A DNA stretch of 64,000 nucleotides from an uncultured Lachnospiraceae bacterium (GCA_947178125.1 CAMWXB010000012.1:1-64000), one strand, 5' to 3'; counted from the stretch's first letter, positions 7,971-17,433 are shown. Numbers and translations: made by a program. Notes: generated by a model from the letters alone, not told the origin.

Positions 7971-7999
7971 ATTATACCATATAACGTCTTTCTTTTTAA
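7971..7999 (-). promoter_or_regulatory. Promoter for the acylation operon
   Basis: On the minus strand TTAAAA (7999-7994), a 17-base spacer, then TATAAT (7976-7971) preceded by TGG, making an extended -10 of sigma-A type. It lies just below the terminator at 8037-8072 and about 180 bases above the acyltransferase start. It would drive the genes from 7790 to 3886. The 7791-8036 interval holds this promoter, a long leader and the hairpin at 7835-7858. Confidence 0.65.
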
Positions 8000-8036
8000 T
8001 AAAAAAATTTTCTTTTTCTTCAAAATAATCATACAC

Positions 8037-8072
8037 AAAAGGAAACAGCATTTTAAAATTCTGTTTCCTTTT
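8037..8072 (-). terminator. Rho-independent terminator of the 30-8 kb operon
   Basis: A perfect 12-bp inverted repeat: AAAAGGAAACAG at 8037-8048 and CTGTTTCCTTTT at 8061-8072. On the minus strand the second arm ends in TTTT with more T-rich sequence following. It lies about 30 bases after the stop of the GT2 gene at 8103. Confidence 0.7.
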
Positions 8073-8102
8073 GCATCACTTATCATTATTGATATATTTT
8101 TG

Positions 8103-9053
8103 TTATTTTAAATCGTTGTTATTAAGTATTTCTCTAATAACATACTGCGGTGAATTGTTCATACTAATATATATACGCCCTATATATTCTCCAATCATTC
8201 CAAGCATGATCATTATAATCCCACCAAAAAGAACCAGCACAGCCATTAATGAACTAAAGCCTACCGGAACTGCAGGATTAAATACTTTTTTTATTATCGT
8301 ATAAATACCATATATAAATCCCATTATGGCAAATACTATACCTAAAATTGTTGCTATTCGCAAGGGCTTGACCGAAAATGCAGTAAACCCATTAAACCAC
8401 AATCCCAACAATTTCTTCAACGTATACCCTGACTTCCCTTCCTGCCGAATCCGATGCTGCACTACAACATTAGTAACTTTTTTAGTAGTGCGCAACACCA
8501 GCCCAATTACATAAGGGTATGCATTTTGATAACGAATCATATCCTCTACTACAAATCGACGAACTGCAAAATAACTTGAGACATATAAATCTTTTGGCTT
8601 ATTTAACATAATTCGCAACATATTCTCATTAATCCTACTGCCCCAATTGCGAAAACCGGAATGCTGCTTATTCTCATATTGGGCATACACTGCGTCATAT
8701 CCCATATCAAGCTTATCAAGGAGTTTATCCACTTCGTTTGCCGGCGTCTGCCCATCATCATCCATACAAACAATATAATCACCCTTAGCCATACGCAATC
8801 CCGCCATCAAAGCAGCGTGCTGTCCAAAATTTTTACTAAAATCAATTCCTTTAACATGGGAATGCGTTTTGCATATCTTCTTAATCATCCCGTACGTTTC
8901 ATCTGGAGAACAGTCATTAATCAGTATAATCTCATAGCAATAATCCTTTCCTGCCTGTAGCAATTCCCACATTTTTTCTTCTATTTCCTGTATTACAGAC
9001 GGCAATGTTTTTTCTGATCTGTAACATGGTATAATAAAACTTATAAGCTTCAT
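8103..9053 (-). CDS. Polyprenyl-phosphate glycosyltransferase, GT2 (GtrB/ArnC-like)
   Basis: A 316-residue protein. The GT2 domain has SFIIPCYRSE at the start, ILINDCSPD and the CMDDDGQ metal-binding motif. Two hydrophobic helices follow at about residues 230-290 (IATILGIVFAIMGFIYG and MAVLVLFGGIIMIMLG). This two-helix arrangement is that of GtrB, ArnC and DPM1-like enzymes, which load a sugar from a nucleotide donor onto undecaprenyl phosphate. The lipid-linked sugar is then used outside the membrane by GT-C enzymes, for which the membrane protein at 10221 is a candidate. It is the last gene of its operon, ahead of the terminator at 8037. A similar enzyme is at 29070. Confidence 0.85.
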   Translation of the reverse strand: MKLISFIIPCYRSEKTLPSVIQEIEEKMWELLQAGKDYCYEIILINDCSPDETYGMIKKICKTHSHVKGIDFSKNFGQHAALMAGLRMAKGDYIVCMDDDGQTPANEVDKLLDKLDMGYDAVYAQYENKQHSGFRNWGSRINENMLRIMLNKPKDLYVSSYFAVRRFVVEDMIRYQNAYPYVIGLVLRTTKKVTNVVVQHRIRQEGKSGYTLKKLLGLWFNGFTAFSVKPLRIATILGIVFAIMGFIYGIYTIIKKVFNPAVPVGFSSLMAVLVLFGGIIMIMLGMIGEYIGRIYISMNNSPQYVIREILNNNDLK

Positions 9054-9070
9054 TATCGTTTTCTCCCGAA

Positions 9071-10201
9071 TTAATTACTGAAAAATTTTCTAACTACCTG
9101 CACGACCTTTTCTCTATCCTCTTCCTTAATGCCATAATATAAGGGAAGTCTGATAATTCTTTCACTCTCTTTTGTAGTATATCTATCCTCCCCATGGAAA
9201 CAGCCAAAACGTCTTCCTGCAGGTGCCGTGTGCAAAGGAACATAATGAAAAACAGATAAAATATCGTGTTCTTTTAAATAATTTATTAATCGTGTCCGCT
9301 CTGTAAGATCCGCACATTTTATATAAAACATATGCGCATTATGCTGGCACTCTTTAGGAACGAACGGAAGACTAATTCTGCCTTTTTCATATAACGGCGT
9401 TAATTCACGGAAATAAAACTCCCATGTATCCAGTCTGCTTTGATTAATCTTATCGGCTTCCTCAAGTTGCGCATATAAATATGCTGCATTTAATTCACTC
9501 GGCAGATAAGAGGAACCTTTATTCACCCATGTATACTTATCAATTTCACCTCTGAAAAATTTGCTCCGGTTAGTTCCCTTTTCACGTATAATCTCTGCCT
9601 GTTCAATTAATCCTGCATCGCTTATCAGCAAAGCTCCGCCTTCACCCATAGAATAGTTTTTTGTTTCATGAAAGCTATAACAGCCAAAATCTCCAATAGA
9701 GCCCAATGCCTTACCTTTATAATAACTATATACACCTTGGGCCGCATCTTCCACGACCTTGAGGTTGTGTCTATTAGCAATATCCATAATGGTATCCATC
9801 TCACAGGATATCCCAGCATAGTGTACCGGCACAATAGCCTTTGTACAGTCGGTAATTGCATCTTCAATTAACGCTTCATTAATATTCATAGTATCAGGCC
9901 TAATATCCACAAAAACTATTCTGGCTCCTCTTAAAACAAAAGCGTCCGCTGTAGATACAAAGGTATAAGAGGGCATAATTACCTCATCCCCCGGCTTGAT
10001 ATCACACAATAAAGCTGCCATTTCTAATGCGTGAGTGCACGAAGTCGTGAGAAGTGCTTTAGATGTTCCTGTTTTCCTTTCAATCCACTCATTACACTGT
10101 TTTGTAAATTCTCCGTCTCCGCATATTTTTTCACTATTAACTGCTTTCTTGATATTTTCCAGTTCCCTTCCTGTAAATGGTGGAATATTAAACTTAATCA
10201 T
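9071..10201 (-). CDS. wecE: dTDP-4-amino-4,6-dideoxygalactose transaminase
   Basis: A 376-residue DegT/DnrJ/EryC1 aminotransferase very close in sequence to Escherichia coli WecE/RffA. It shares long runs such as GDEVIMPSYTFVSTA, VPVHYAGI and HGEDRYTTKESERI. The PLP lysine is in SFHETKNYSMGEGG. It converts dTDP-4-keto-6-deoxyglucose to dTDP-Fuc4N using glutamate. The substrate-forming RmlA and RmlB enzymes are not in the window. A GNAT acetyltransferase at 5988 could complete dTDP-Fuc4NAc. It starts at 10201 behind AGGAGGAAAG and lies 17 bases upstream of the GT2 gene in the same operon. Confidence 0.9.
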   Translation of the reverse strand: MIKFNIPPFTGRELENIKKAVNSEKICGDGEFTKQCNEWIERKTGTSKALLTTSCTHALEMAALLCDIKPGDEVIMPSYTFVSTADAFVLRGARIVFVDIRPDTMNINEALIEDAITDCTKAIVPVHYAGISCEMDTIMDIANRHNLKVVEDAAQGVYSYYKGKALGSIGDFGCYSFHETKNYSMGEGGALLISDAGLIEQAEIIREKGTNRSKFFRGEIDKYTWVNKGSSYLPSELNAAYLYAQLEEADKINQSRLDTWEFYFRELTPLYEKGRISLPFVPKECQHNAHMFYIKCADLTERTRLINYLKEHDILSVFHYVPLHTAPAGRRFGCFHGEDRYTTKESERIIRLPLYYGIKEEDREKVVQVVRKFFSN

Positions 10202-10220
10202 ATCTTTCCTCCTGCTTTTG

Positions 10221-11720
10221 CTATTTAATATTGATCAGTATTTTCTGCGGTTCCAATCCTATTGCTTCATACAAAGTCGCAATATGTGCCATACAAATAC
10301 ATATAAACAATAAATAAAAGACTATCGGATATGATATTCTGTTCATTATCTTAACCGTCTCTCTAAATCCGTTTTCTTTTATTTTTTTTATTCCATTACC
10401 AATATTCTCCCATATTGTACTGTCGCACAGAGCAAGTGCTATAATAAGCCCCTGTATTTGCATACAGGTTCTTTCCTCTATGTTCATAACCAACATAGGG
10501 ACTGTCGCCCATAAAAATGAAAATCCAACTAAAAATAAAGGCGAGAAAAACTTTTTCCATGTTTTGCATCTCATAACACCTATATACAATGAACAGTATA
10601 ATAATGTATAGAAACCGAGTAACGGAAATAAGTTAAAACTACCGTGGTCTGGACTGAGTATCAAAAAGAAACTATTTATATAATTCAAAATAAAATCTAA
10701 TGGATATTTCAAAAATATTCTCAAATACTCCTCAACAGTTATCACATTTATACTGACAAGATTTTCCCCATAATAATCCTCCAAAATCGCTGCATTCCGA
10801 TATGAAGGAATCGACATACTACCTCCACCCGATCGATAGTGTTCTCTAAATCTGACTAATCCAACACGAAGCCATGTATCGCCAGATGGAATCCACTCTC
10901 CTGCTTCTCTCAACGGATCTACAACAGATGCTTCAAATAAATTATTTAATCCCATCACTAAAAATAAGCAGGTCAATAGCATGGCAAGACAAAAAATAGG
11001 ATTCGATATTCGTTTTCTCCAATTACTCTTCTCACTAAATGTTATTAATAACACAAAGATAACAATACATACCGCCGGCATGGTATATTGTCCACTGGCG
11101 GTCATGCACAGGCCGCTTAGAATTCCCACCAATGTATACCTTAGGATGCTTTTATTTCCTCTATATAATTTAAGTCCAGTATTTATTAATAGGACATAAT
11201 ACATTAAACAAGGTAAATCAACCATTAGTTGTGTAAATGCCATTGAATAATACCAAAAATACCACATTACGATGGCACAAAAACATCTTCGGTATAGTTT
11301 TGTTTCTTTTTGAACAAGCAACTCAATCATGTTCGGAAAGCCAATTGATGAAATGTAAGCAAACGCCACTGCATAGAAGGTTCTTATAAAAAACCATTCA
11401 TTTATGTTGAGAAGCCGCGCCAAATCATATAACCACACATAAGGAAAAACGGAGTTAATTCCCTTATATAAGACATATGAGCCGTAAATATCTTTTGTAT
11501 GAAAGCTGGTTATGGTCTTCCAAATATCACTGGCATCACCAGATATAGATATCATACTATCTTGGTTCCATGTAAATATCATATATACCATCAATGCAAA
11601 AAAGAAACTGAAAAGAAGCTGAAAAGCTCTGTTAATATTATTTGAAACAGTTTTATATTTGCACATGACAAACTTTTCTAAAACTATTCCACATATAAAC
11701 AATACAAATAGAATTAGCAT
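10221..11720 (-). CDS. Multi-pass membrane protein, possible GT-C glycosyltransferase
   Basis: About 499 residues with many hydrophobic helices along its length. An extracytoplasmic loop near residues 300-350 follows ASVVDPLREAG. The first loop, after about residue 50, contains SGDASDIW, an acidic stretch where GT-C enzymes keep catalytic aspartates. I do not recognise a named family. A lipid-phosphosugar-dependent GT-C transferase or flippase partner fits the GT2 genes nearby. The ATG at 11720 is preferred: AAAGGAG lies 4 bases upstream, and the longer frame to 11759 has no ribosome site. The start overlaps the end of the leader ORF at 11714-12017 (ATGCTAA) when that frame is open, suggesting coupling. 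Confidence 0.7.
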   Translation of the reverse strand: MLILFVLFICGIVLEKFVMCKYKTVSNNINRAFQLLFSFFFALMVYMIFTWNQDSMISISGDASDIWKTITSFHTKDIYGSYVLYKGINSVFPYVWLYDLARLLNINEWFFIRTFYAVAFAYISSIGFPNMIELLVQKETKLYRRCFCAIVMWYFWYYSMAFTQLMVDLPCLMYYVLLINTGLKLYRGNKSILRYTLVGILSGLCMTASGQYTMPAVCIVIFVLLITFSEKSNWRKRISNPIFCLAMLLTCLFLVMGLNNLFEASVVDPLREAGEWIPSGDTWLRVGLVRFREHYRSGGGSMSIPSYRNAAILEDYYGENLVSINVITVEEYLRIFLKYPLDFILNYINSFFLILSPDHGSFNLFPLLGFYTLLYCSLYIGVMRCKTWKKFFSPLFLVGFSFLWATVPMLVMNIEERTCMQIQGLIIALALCDSTIWENIGNGIKKIKENGFRETVKIMNRISYPIVFYLLFICICMAHIATLYEAIGLEPQKILINIK

Positions 11721-12017
11721 TTTTCTCCTTTCCGCATAAAACAGCCAGGTTTTCCACACACTATCAGCTTTCTACGAAATGGAATGTATGCCAAAAAAAC
11801 AACAAACGAACGAAAAATTGTTGTTAAAACATAAATTATAAATTCAACTGGAAATAATTTGAAAATAAATAGAATTTCAAGAATAGTATTAGGGATATAA
11901 TTTGAAAAGAATTTTAGGTACCCTTTTTTACCCCCCCCCTATATTTTTCATAGACACACCTGATTCAGCAACAAAAAACTTTGGAGCATACTTTACCGTT
12001 GGTATTGCTATTTGCAT
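11714..12017 (-). CDS. Phase-variable leader ORF (100 residues when open), closed here
   Basis: The ATG at 12017 has GGGAGGATAAAAG immediately upstream, a strong start. The first residues are MQIAIPTVKYAPKFF. In this sequence the G9 tract (11931-11939) leads directly into TAA, giving a 29-residue peptide ending NIGGG. With eight G, the frame continues KKGYLKFFSNYIP through hydrophobic segments (FPVEFIIYVLTTIF) to TAA at 11716-11714, 100 residues in all, overlapping the ATG of the next gene. With ten G it stops after six more codons. No family is recognised; the tail may be a small membrane protein or merely a coupling reader. The rest of 11721-12158 holds nothing else I can name. Confidence 0.6.
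11931..11939 (-). repeat. G9 homopolymer tract (T4), closed state
   Basis: Nine C on the plus strand, followed on the coding strand by TAAAAAA, the same context as tracts T1 and T2. Eight G would open the leader frame into the start of the membrane protein at 11720. Confidence 0.9.
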
Positions 12018-12158
12018 CTTTTATCCTCCCTTTATAGACATATTTCTAACATACTATTTTTCTTTTTATGTTACAACATATAACAACAAATTGCAATCCC
12101 ATCTTTCTTTACAGATGCTTTGCGCTTCAAAAATCATTACAAACTACTATCATTTTTA

Positions 12159-13223
12159 CTATTTTGTATCCAAAAACAGCGTAATCTGATCATCCATACA
12201 CTCGGAAACACCATTTCCTTCTAAATATATCTTCGACCATCCTACAATTTTTTCCATTGCGGTTTCAATATTCCAACGTGGTTTCCAATCAAAAACTGAC
12301 TTTGCCTTGGAACAATCTAACTTCAGGAAACCAGCTTCATGGGGTCCTCCATCATAAACATTCCTCCAACTTATATTAGACATCATTTCACAATTCCATT
12401 TATCACAAAACAGCGTCACTAAATCCCCTGTTGTCTTGCAATCAATTTCATCCGGTCCAATATTATAACTACCGGCTAATCTCTTATTTTCATATTGAGC
12501 CTGTGCAATTAATAAATATGCCATCACCGGCTCTAAGACATGCTGATAAGGTCTGATCGAATATGGATTCCTGACAATAATTTCTTTTCCCGCACTGGCT
12601 GCGCGCACACAATCCGGAATAATTCTATCAGCAGCAAAATCACCACCACCTATCACATTCCCTGCTCTGACCGTGGTAATCGCTATATCTCTATCACCAA
12701 AGAAAGAATTCTTATAACTGCTCGTTACCAATTCCGAACAGGATTTGGAATTTGAATATGGGTCATAACCATTTAATTCTTCATTTTCACGATATCCCCA
12801 CGCCCATTCTCTATTCAGATATACTTTATCAGTGGTAACATTGATAACGGATTTTACAGAAGTGCATTTTCTTACACACTCCAGTACATTAACCGTTCCC
12901 ATGACATTTACATCATATGTGTATACCGGATTAGCATATGACTCACGGACAATAGGCTGTGCCGCCATATGAATAACAATTTCCGGCTGAATCCGTACAA
13001 ATAGACGCCATAAAGATTCCAAATCACGAATATCGCCTATGACAGATTCCATTTTATCAGATATTTCACATATTTTAAATAAGCTAAAATCTGTTGGTGC
13101 TTCCAAAGCATATCCCGTTACCTCTGCACCGGCATTAATTAAGACTTTACACATCCAGCTTCCTTTAAATCCTGTGTGCCCGGTAACTAATACTCTTTTG
13201 TTCTTATAAAATGATAAATCCAT
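12159..13223 (-). CDS. rfbG: CDP-glucose 4,6-dehydratase
   Basis: A 354-residue extended SDR enzyme. It has the NAD-binding GHTGFKGSW near the N-terminus, INVTTDKVY, and the catalytic YSNSK. Together with VIGGGDFAADRIIPD this is characteristic of CDP-glucose 4,6-dehydratase (RfbG/DdhB). It converts CDP-glucose to CDP-4-keto-6-deoxyglucose, the second step of 3,6-dideoxyhexose synthesis. The first (RfbF) and third (RfbH) enzymes are at 15868 and 14504, with a flippase gene between. The downstream space to 11720 contains the phase-variable leader ORF. Confidence 0.92.
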   Translation of the reverse strand: MDLSFYKNKRVLVTGHTGFKGSWMCKVLINAGAEVTGYALEAPTDFSLFKICEISDKMESVIGDIRDLESLWRLFVRIQPEIVIHMAAQPIVRESYANPVYTYDVNVMGTVNVLECVRKCTSVKSVINVTTDKVYLNREWAWGYRENEELNGYDPYSNSKSCSELVTSSYKNSFFGDRDIAITTVRAGNVIGGGDFAADRIIPDCVRAASAGKEIIVRNPYSIRPYQHVLEPVMAYLLIAQAQYENKRLAGSYNIGPDEIDCKTTGDLVTLFCDKWNCEMMSNISWRNVYDGGPHEAGFLKLDCSKAKSVFDWKPRWNIETAMEKIVGWSKIYLEGNGVSECMDDQITLFLDTK

Positions 13224-13238
13224 AGCAATTTTTCCTTT

Positions 13239-14507
13239 CTATTTTATAGAATCATGTTTTAAAAAGAATTTTATGAAAATTGAGGCAAACACAATGACCT
13301 GCAATAACACAATTCCTGTATATAAAAAAGAGGCACCAATAGTTCCACCAATAAGAATCAGTGGTTTTGCAGCGACAAATGCAATCAATGCTGCCAAAAT
13401 ATAGCCTATCAATAACCATTTTTGTTTTCTCATAATCGTTATTACTACACTCAAATACCCGGAAACAGCCAAGAAGCTTCCCCCCATAAGCAAAACCATG
13501 AACGACGTTTTATATTCCGCCAAATCCATATTATATAGAAGTGACAATACAGGTATTCCGGCTATGAAACCACATAACAGGATTCCTAATGTTAGTCCTG
13601 CAATTATAAGCAACTGTCTAAAAAATAAGTGTATAAACTCCTTATTTCTTTTTTCTTCATAATAAATTGCCAGCTTTGTTAAAACCGGCTGATAAATAAA
13701 AGTATTGAGTACAGAAATTACATATACTGGCATGAAAATATAATTAAAACAAGCCTGTACCGTCTCATTCATATATTCATCAATTGCGTACTTCGGCGCA
13801 TTCGCTATATATATCATTAAAAAACTACCCAAAAACAAGCTGAAGCATTCTGCTAAAAGCCTCCAGACATACTCATTAGCAACTGAAATAACAGCATTTT
13901 CTTTAAACTCTCCATAAACAAGTAACGTAACAAAAAGAAAGTATACAAATGAAACTACTAAAGAAATTCCTGTAGAGATTACAAGATTATGAGTTAAGAG
14001 CAAAAAAAGACCACATATAGATAACGTCAGGATATACCTCGTTGCCATACTTTTCGCCCCTATATCCAGACGCCCCTTTTTCTGAAACATACCATGTACG
14101 ACATCCTCGACCGCATCCAACATCTTCAATAATCCCAACATCAAAATCATTATACATTTGTCCATTGTATAATCTGATAACCACAATCCTTTCAAAATAT
14201 AATAGAAAGTCATGATTATCATTATAAGGCAAGTTACGCATCGAGATGAGACATATGTTCCATAATCATATTTTCCTTGAATATCAGTTGCCTGAAAATT
14301 CCTCATTCCCCATTTACCAACCGTAACTGTCAGACAGGCAACCGCATATGCGATAGAAAAAATACCCGCATCCTCTACCGGATTTGTCCTGCTTATAATA
14401 ATCAACAATAAAGCTGACTGTCCTGCATTCAACATGCCACCTATGGTATTCCATATATAGCTTTCTTTTAGAACCGTATCCGTATTTCCCAATAAAAATT
14501 TTTTCAT
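13239..14507 (-). CDS. Wzx-type oligosaccharide flippase
   Basis: A 422-residue protein with twelve or so hydrophobic helices and the polysaccharide-biosynthesis (MOP) family start: a short positive N-terminus, WNTIGGMLNAGQSALLLIIISR and EDAGIFSIAYA. It flips lipid-linked repeat units across the membrane. The start overlaps the end of rfbH by four bases, so the two are translationally coupled. A second, unrelated-looking Wzx is at 62123, which suggests two polysaccharide systems have been joined or that each exports a different glycan. Confidence 0.85.
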   Translation of the reverse strand: MKKFLLGNTDTVLKESYIWNTIGGMLNAGQSALLLIIISRTNPVEDAGIFSIAYAVACLTVTVGKWGMRNFQATDIQGKYDYGTYVSSRCVTCLIMIIMTFYYILKGLWLSDYTMDKCIMILMLGLLKMLDAVEDVVHGMFQKKGRLDIGAKSMATRYILTLSICGLFLLLTHNLVISTGISLVVSFVYFLFVTLLVYGEFKENAVISVANEYVWRLLAECFSLFLGSFLMIYIANAPKYAIDEYMNETVQACFNYIFMPVYVISVLNTFIYQPVLTKLAIYYEEKRNKEFIHLFFRQLLIIAGLTLGILLCGFIAGIPVLSLLYNMDLAEYKTSFMVLLMGGSFLAVSGYLSVVITIMRKQKWLLIGYILAALIAFVAAKPLILIGGTIGASFLYTGIVLLQVIVFASIFIKFFLKHDSIK

Positions 14508-15841
14508 TTTATACTCTGCCTGATGCTTTCAACCATATAATCTATCATTTCATCAGTCATACCAGGATAGACGCCTATCCAAAAAGTATTATTCATAATG
14601 ATATCCGTATTTGATAACTCTCCTACTATGCGATATCCCTTTTTTTCAATCCGCATTTCATCAAAACAAGGGTGCTTGGTCAGATTCCCTGCAAATAGCA
14701 TTCTGGTCTGTATGCCTCTGCTTTCAATAAACGGAACCACTTCATTTCTTTTCACATTATTTTTACAGGTTATGGCAAACCCAAACCAACTTGGATCCGC
14801 GTTTTCGCAAGCATGGGGTAAAATAAACTTATTACATAAATCTGACAAGCCATCGTATAAACGCTTAAAATTGTATCTCCTACGTTCTACAAACTGTGGA
14901 AATTTTTTGAGTTGTGCACATCCAATAGCGGCCTGCATATCGGTAGCTTTCAGATTATATCCAAAATGAGAATATACATATTTATGATCATATCCTAATG
15001 GTAATTCTCCATACTGTTTATCAAACCTGTGTCCACAAAAATTGTCTCTTCCTGATGCGCAGACACAATCCCTTCCCCAATCTCTGAAAGAACGTACAAT
15101 TTTATGCAGTAAAGGATTATTTGTATATACTGCACCGCCTTCTCCCATCGTCATATGATGAGGTGGGTAAAAACTGGAGGTTCCAATATCTCCTATTGTT
15201 CCGGTAAAATACCATTCTCCGTTCATTTCATACCGGGAACCGAGTGCATCACAATTATCTTCTATCAACCATAAGTTGTGTCTATCACAAAATTCTTTTA
15301 CTTTCTTCAAATCAAATGGATTTCCAAGCGTATGCGCTATCATTACCGCTTTGGTTTTTTCGGATAAGGCATCCTCCAGCTTGCCAGTATCAATATTGTA
15401 CTGTGGAATAGTAACATCTACGAAAACAGGTACAGCACCATACTGAATAATAGGCGCTACCGTCGTTGGAAAACCCGCAGCTACTGTGATAACCTCGTCT
15501 CCTCTATTAATCTTCTTTTCTTTTAACTGCGGAGAAGTCAACGCCATAAAGGCAAGCAGATTTGCTGATGAACCTGAATTCACCAAAGAACAATATTTAA
15601 TATTCAAATACTTTGCCAGACTTGTCTCGAACGCATCTGTATATCGTCCTGATGTAAGCCAGAACTCCAAGGCACTGTCTACTAAATTTACCATTTCTTT
15701 ATGGTCATATACTCTTGAAGCGTAAGGAATTCTATCTCCCTCAGTATAACCACTTTTCACATTATGATATTTATCACAATAAACTGCTACCTGCTGCAAT
15801 ATAACTTCTCTTGCTTCCTGTTCTGACATATTTTCAAACAT
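14504..15841 (-). CDS. rfbH: CDP-4-keto-6-deoxyglucose 3-dehydrase (RfbH/DdhC)
   Basis: About 445 residues from the ATG at 15841, which follows AAAGGAG; the upstream in-frame extension has no ribosome site. The fold is that of DegT aminotransferases, but the PLP lysine position reads YPPHHMTMGEGG. The histidine in place of lysine is the hallmark of the PMP- and iron-sulfur-dependent dehydrase. Cysteines in CVCASGRDNFC match the [2Fe-2S] ligand region. It removes the C3 hydroxyl to give CDP-4-keto-3,6-dideoxyglucose. A flavin/iron-sulfur reductase partner (DdhD) is not seen in the window. Confidence 0.92.
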   Translation of the reverse strand: MFENMSEQEAREVILQQVAVYCDKYHNVKSGYTEGDRIPYASRVYDHKEMVNLVDSALEFWLTSGRYTDAFETSLAKYLNIKYCSLVNSGSSANLLAFMALTSPQLKEKKINRGDEVITVAAGFPTTVAPIIQYGAVPVFVDVTIPQYNIDTGKLEDALSEKTKAVMIAHTLGNPFDLKKVKEFCDRHNLWLIEDNCDALGSRYEMNGEWYFTGTIGDIGTSSFYPPHHMTMGEGGAVYTNNPLLHKIVRSFRDWGRDCVCASGRDNFCGHRFDKQYGELPLGYDHKYVYSHFGYNLKATDMQAAIGCAQLKKFPQFVERRRYNFKRLYDGLSDLCNKFILPHACENADPSWFGFAITCKNNVKRNEVVPFIESRGIQTRMLFAGNLTKHPCFDEMRIEKKGYRIVGELSNTDIIMNNTFWIGVYPGMTDEMIDYMVESIRQSIK

Positions 15842-15867
15842 ATTTTTACTCCTTTGTTCTCTATAAT

Positions 15868-16644
15868 CTATCGCCACATCTTCCATGGTGCATTTCCACT
15901 TTCCCATAATTCTTCCAAATATTCCTTATCCCGCAAAGTATCCATCGGAGACCAAAATCCATCATGTTTATATGCTGTCATCTCATTATTTCCAGCAACC
16001 AGCTCCAATGGTCCAGCCTCAAGCATTTCTTCTCCGTTACCCAGATAATCAAATATTTTTCGGTTCAATACCATGAATCCAGCATTAACCCATGCTGAAT
16101 CTGCTCTCGCTTTTTCTTTAAAGCCTTTCACCTGATTCGTCTCAAAATCTATCTTTAACGCACCAAATCTGCCTGTCGGTTGAGTTGTTGTAATTGTTGC
16201 AATTTTTCCATTTTGATGATGAAAATCTAACAGTCGGGAGATATTCACATCAGAAACTCCATCTCCGTATGTAAGCATGAATTCATCCTCATCTATATAA
16301 TCTTTTATTTTTAAAACTCGTCCTGCCGTTAATGTATTAAGTCCTGTATTAACCAATGTTACTTTCCACGGCTCGATACGATTTTCATGCACTGTAATCT
16401 TTCTATCCATCAGGGAAAATGTACTATCCGACTGATACGAATAATAATGAATAAAATACTCTTTAATCATTTGGCCTTTATAACCACAGCAAATGATAAA
16501 TTCATTAAAATGATAATAAGAATAAAGTTTCATAATATGCCAGATAATCGGCATCCCACCAATCTCTATCATTGGCTTTGGTTTTAATCTGGATTCTTCA
16601 CTGATTCTCGTTCCTTTTCCGCCGGCTAAAATAACTACTTTCAT
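15868..16644 (-). CDS. rfbF: Glucose-1-phosphate cytidylyltransferase
   Basis: A 258-residue nucleotidyltransferase matching RfbF/DdhA. It begins MKVVILAGGKGTRI, with the intact nucleotide-binding loop and SRLKPKPMIEIGG. GDGVSDVNI provides the metal-binding aspartate. It makes CDP-glucose from CTP and glucose-1-phosphate, the entry step to the dideoxyhexose pathway carried by rfbG and rfbH just downstream. It follows a divergent paralogue at 16654-17433, from which it is separated by nine bases. Confidence 0.92.
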   Translation of the reverse strand: MKVVILAGGKGTRISEESRLKPKPMIEIGGMPIIWHIMKLYSYYHFNEFIICCGYKGQMIKEYFIHYYSYQSDSTFSLMDRKITVHENRIEPWKVTLVNTGLNTLTAGRVLKIKDYIDEDEFMLTYGDGVSDVNISRLLDFHHQNGKIATITTTQPTGRFGALKIDFETNQVKGFKEKARADSAWVNAGFMVLNRKIFDYLGNGEEMLEAGPLELVAGNNEMTAYKHDGFWSPMDTLRDKEYLEELWESGNAPWKMWR

Positions 16645-16653
16645 TCCAGACTC

Positions 16654-17433
16654 CTATATATCCTTACTTCTAATCCATGGAGCAATCCCTGCATTCCAAA
16701 GATTTTCCGCAGCTACAAGTTCCCTTTTCGTTTCTATGGCAGTCCAATATCCTCTATGCTGATAAGTCGATAACTGTTGTTTCTCAGACAGCTTAATAAA
16801 AAGCTGCTTCTCCAAATCATAATTGCCTGCCAAATAATCGAATACCCGTTTATTGAATATAAAACAATCCGCATTTACCCAAGCAGTCTCATTTATTGTT
16901 TCTCCATATTGCTTATAATGCAGCACTCCACCATCATCAATTGGCAGCAACTGATTTCTTCCAGTCGGCTTAGCCATAGCAATCGTTGCAATCTTGCCAT
17001 CCATATCATGAGATTCTATCATCTCAGGTATATCGATGTCCGAAAGACAATCTCCATACGTAACGATAAAATTTTCTTCATCAATATATTTATGAATCAT
17101 ACTAACCCGCTGCCCTGTAGAAGAAAATACCCCGGTATCCACTACTGTTACTTTCCAATCCTCTGTTTTTTCTTTATGCACTTCAATTGTATTTGTTTGA
17201 AGATCAACTGTAATATCTGAAGCATAAATATAATAATCCATAAAGTATTCTTTTATCATATCTACACGATAACCGCCGCATACAATAAATTCATTGAGAC
17301 CATATTCGGCAAAGTGTTTCATAATATGCCATAGTAACGGTTTCCCTCCTATATCTACCATCGGCTTTGGAATCCCTTCACGTTCATTATTGATTGTACT
17401 TTGCATACCACCCGCTAATATTACAACTTTCAT
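16654..17433 (-). CDS. RfbF-like nucleotidyltransferase paralogue with altered active-site loop
   Basis: A 259-residue paralogue of the adjacent RfbF, sharing KPLLWHIMKH, WVNADCFIFN and HRGYWTAIETKRE. The signature loop, which should read GGKGTRI, is GGMQSTINNE, so the glycine and arginine that hold the nucleotide triphosphate are missing. The metal motif is GDCLSDIDI rather than GDGVSDVNI. It may be inactive, use another substrate, or act as a partner of RfbF. The tandem arrangement suggests duplication followed by divergence. I see no frameshift, so it is maintained as an open gene. Confidence 0.75.
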   Translation of the reverse strand: MKVVILAGGMQSTINNEREGIPKPMVDIGGKPLLWHIMKHFAEYGLNEFIVCGGYRVDMIKEYFMDYYIYASDITVDLQTNTIEVHKEKTEDWKVTVVDTGVFSSTGQRVSMIHKYIDEENFIVTYGDCLSDIDIPEMIESHDMDGKIATIAMAKPTGRNQLLPIDDGGVLHYKQYGETINETAWVNADCFIFNKRVFDYLAGNYDLEKQLFIKLSEKQQLSTYQHRGYWTAIETKRELVAAENLWNAGIAPWIRSKDI

